The notes under the pieces were generated by a model, which saw only the letters and a list, made by a program, of their open reading frames with translations, was not told the DNA's origin and ran no database searches. DNA of 64,000 nucleotides from assembly GCA_902728285.1 (NCBI GenBank), contig CACVBU010000276.1:1030458-1094457 (forward strand), in the 5' to 3' direction. Position numbers and translations under genes: made by a program. Position 1 is the first letter of the stretch; every line of letters begins with the position of its first letter. Shown here piece by piece: positions 62,701 to 64,000 of the stretch. The stretch is from Clytia hemisphaerica. Lineage: Eukaryota; Cnidaria; Hydrozoa; Leptothecata; Clytiidae.

Positions 62701-62853
62701 GATTCAGCATGTCCAGACAAACAAAATAGTACAAAATAAGATTCGTCTGTTTTGTTTATATATCGCTCAAAAAAACTTTACGAGCTTCCCGTGGACACGC
62801 TTCAGTTTAAAACCAGGAGCAGTTTACTAGCAAATATTTCCACCCTAAGTATA

Positions 62854-63357
62854 GGCCGATGAAATTTACATATGAGCTTACCGTCGTGAACTTACCCAAA
62901 AATAGATGCGGCATGATTTCATTATTCATTATTCATTATTTTCCCAACAGCACCTTATCCACCATTTCTGCCAATCATGCTCTCTCAAAATAAAAAATTT
63001 TGCTTCGCTTCAACCCTTCGCATCTTTTGCGAACGAAAAATAAAGATCGATTGCTACAGTGGCGCTAGATTTTGCAAAAAACTAAAATGGCGGTCAGGGC
63101 GGTTTGGCAGATATATGGGCGGGACGCCCACTGCAGTTGTAGGATTGAGGGCGGCAGCATTTTCTGTAATAAATCTTCTTTGTTTACCCGTGTAAACATG
63201 CGTAGAGACGATTTTAACAAAGATAGAGGTTGTAGTTGTAAAGAAATATGGAAATAATGAAAAATTTATGAATTTTGAAAATAATGAAATTTTCATGCGG
63301 GTGCTTTTTAGAGATGCGGGCGGCCGACGGTAAACTCATATATAAATTTCATCGGCC
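62854..63357. mobile_element. MITE with GGCCGATGAAATTTAxATATG ends
   Basis: Left GGCCGATGAAATTTACATAT followed by GAGCTTACCGTCG; right the inverse of GGCCGATGAAATTTATATAT with GAGTTTACCGTCG. Flanked by ATA on both sides. No gene within. Confidence 0.78.
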
Positions 63358-63464
63358 ATATTTATAACTATGTTTTCATACCAAATAAGACATTTAATAT
63401 ATATGAATTTACAACATTCATATATTTAATATAAGGGGTCACTCACATATCGATTCTTCCCACG

Positions 63465-64000
63465 ACTAACGTCAAATTGACGCTAATTTGAAAACCCCCC
63501 CACCCCCACCTCTTAACGTCAAAGTTAAAAAATTATCAAAAATCGATGAAACTCTAAATTTTCTGCTTCACTTTCATCGTTGTTTCGTCAGCCATCTTTA
63601 TTTTCGCTACGGTTTGCTCAGGCAGTTTACATTTTGAAAATAATGGAGATAATTTCTAAACTTTTTTCGGAAAGTTGCCGGAGTTAATTATCTCCATAGT
63701 CATAATCAACAGAAAAGCCGTATTTCACAAAAAAAGACCGACCATCGGCGAAATTCAAGGGCCGTGCGGACCGTCTGAACAAAAGGAAATTAGACATAAA
63801 CATCGGGCCGTTTGTTTTGGTTAAAATTTCTGTAAAATGGCGAAGTGAACGAATATTTAGGTATGTAAAAGGAGGAAAAGAAATATGGAAAGTAACATTT
63901 GTCACGGAATAAAAGGTATTAAAAATCGATATTTCTGGTGAAATTTCTTAGCGTCAAAGACTCTAACCCACCCACCCCTTCGCGTCAATTTGACGTTAGT
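63465..64000. mobile_element. MITE with ACTAACGTCAAATTGACGC ends, reaching the window edge
   Basis: The 19-bp left end ACTAACGTCAAATTGACGC is matched exactly by its inverse at 63982-64000. Subterminal C-rich CCCACCCCC patches occur on both sides. The end may extend beyond 64000, so the target duplication cannot be read. Confidence 0.75.

Noticed and set aside
57379..64000. Missing first PTDSS1-like exon within the window
   Set aside because: No minus-strand segment matched the expected DFFYRPHT-type region with a phase-2 donor; the stretch is mostly repeats. It is likely outside the window or too diverged to see by eye.

Overview
This is eukaryotic DNA, most likely from an invertebrate animal. 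Four genes lie on the minus strand, all split by introns with clean GT-AG borders whose phases join in frame. The gene set is TDRD3-like, TAF1A-like, PTDSS1-like and a NO VEIN-type ATPase (a type absent from vertebrates as far as I recall). The DNA between and inside the genes is AT-rich and packed with short non-autonomous transposons and tandem repeats. I cannot name the species. I found no prokaryotic signals, rRNA, tRNA or transposase gene.

Layout in transcription order, right to left. (1) About 57.4-51.2 kb: a phosphatidylserine synthase (PTDSS1-like) gene with 11 coding exons; its first exon or exons were not found. (2) 49.4-44.9 kb: a TDRD3-like gene with 5 coding exons. It has the RMI1-type OB-fold N-terminus, but a long charged, low-complexity tail stands where the UBA and Tudor domains would be. 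(3) 44.3-27.8 kb: a TAF1A-like gene (RNA polymerase I SL1/TIF-IB subunit) with 9 coding exons totalling exactly 1468 codons including stop. It carries a long acidic N-terminal extension and a C-terminal extension of about 770 residues in one exon. (4) 22.2 kb to beyond position 1: a very large NO VEIN-like GHKL-ATPase gene with 22 coding exons in the window (about 2190 residues), still open at the left edge.

The mobile and repetitive fraction is the other main content. Two hAT-like elements each have a matching 8-bp target duplication. One of them sits inside another element and itself contains a hairpin element, giving three nested levels. There are two Harbinger-like MITEs with TTA/TAA duplications, a TTAA-flanked piggyBac-like element, and a TA-flanked foldback element with 220-bp arms. 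A nearly 5-kb element in a TAF1A-like intron has inverted arms that are themselves satellite arrays of a 41-bp unit. Large tandem arrays lie upstream of the NO VEIN-like gene (22.6-23.9 kb), inside the 5-kb element (39.4-40.3 kb) and in a PTDSS1-like intron (52.1-53.6 kb).

The four genes have no obvious shared pathway: lipid synthesis, RNA/topoisomerase scaffold, Pol I transcription, and a GHKL ATPase. Their common strand looks like chance clustering. The most unusual points are the Tudor-less TDRD3 homologue, the greatly extended TAF1A homologue, and the satellite-armed foldback element, which would place long inverted repeats into a pre-mRNA.
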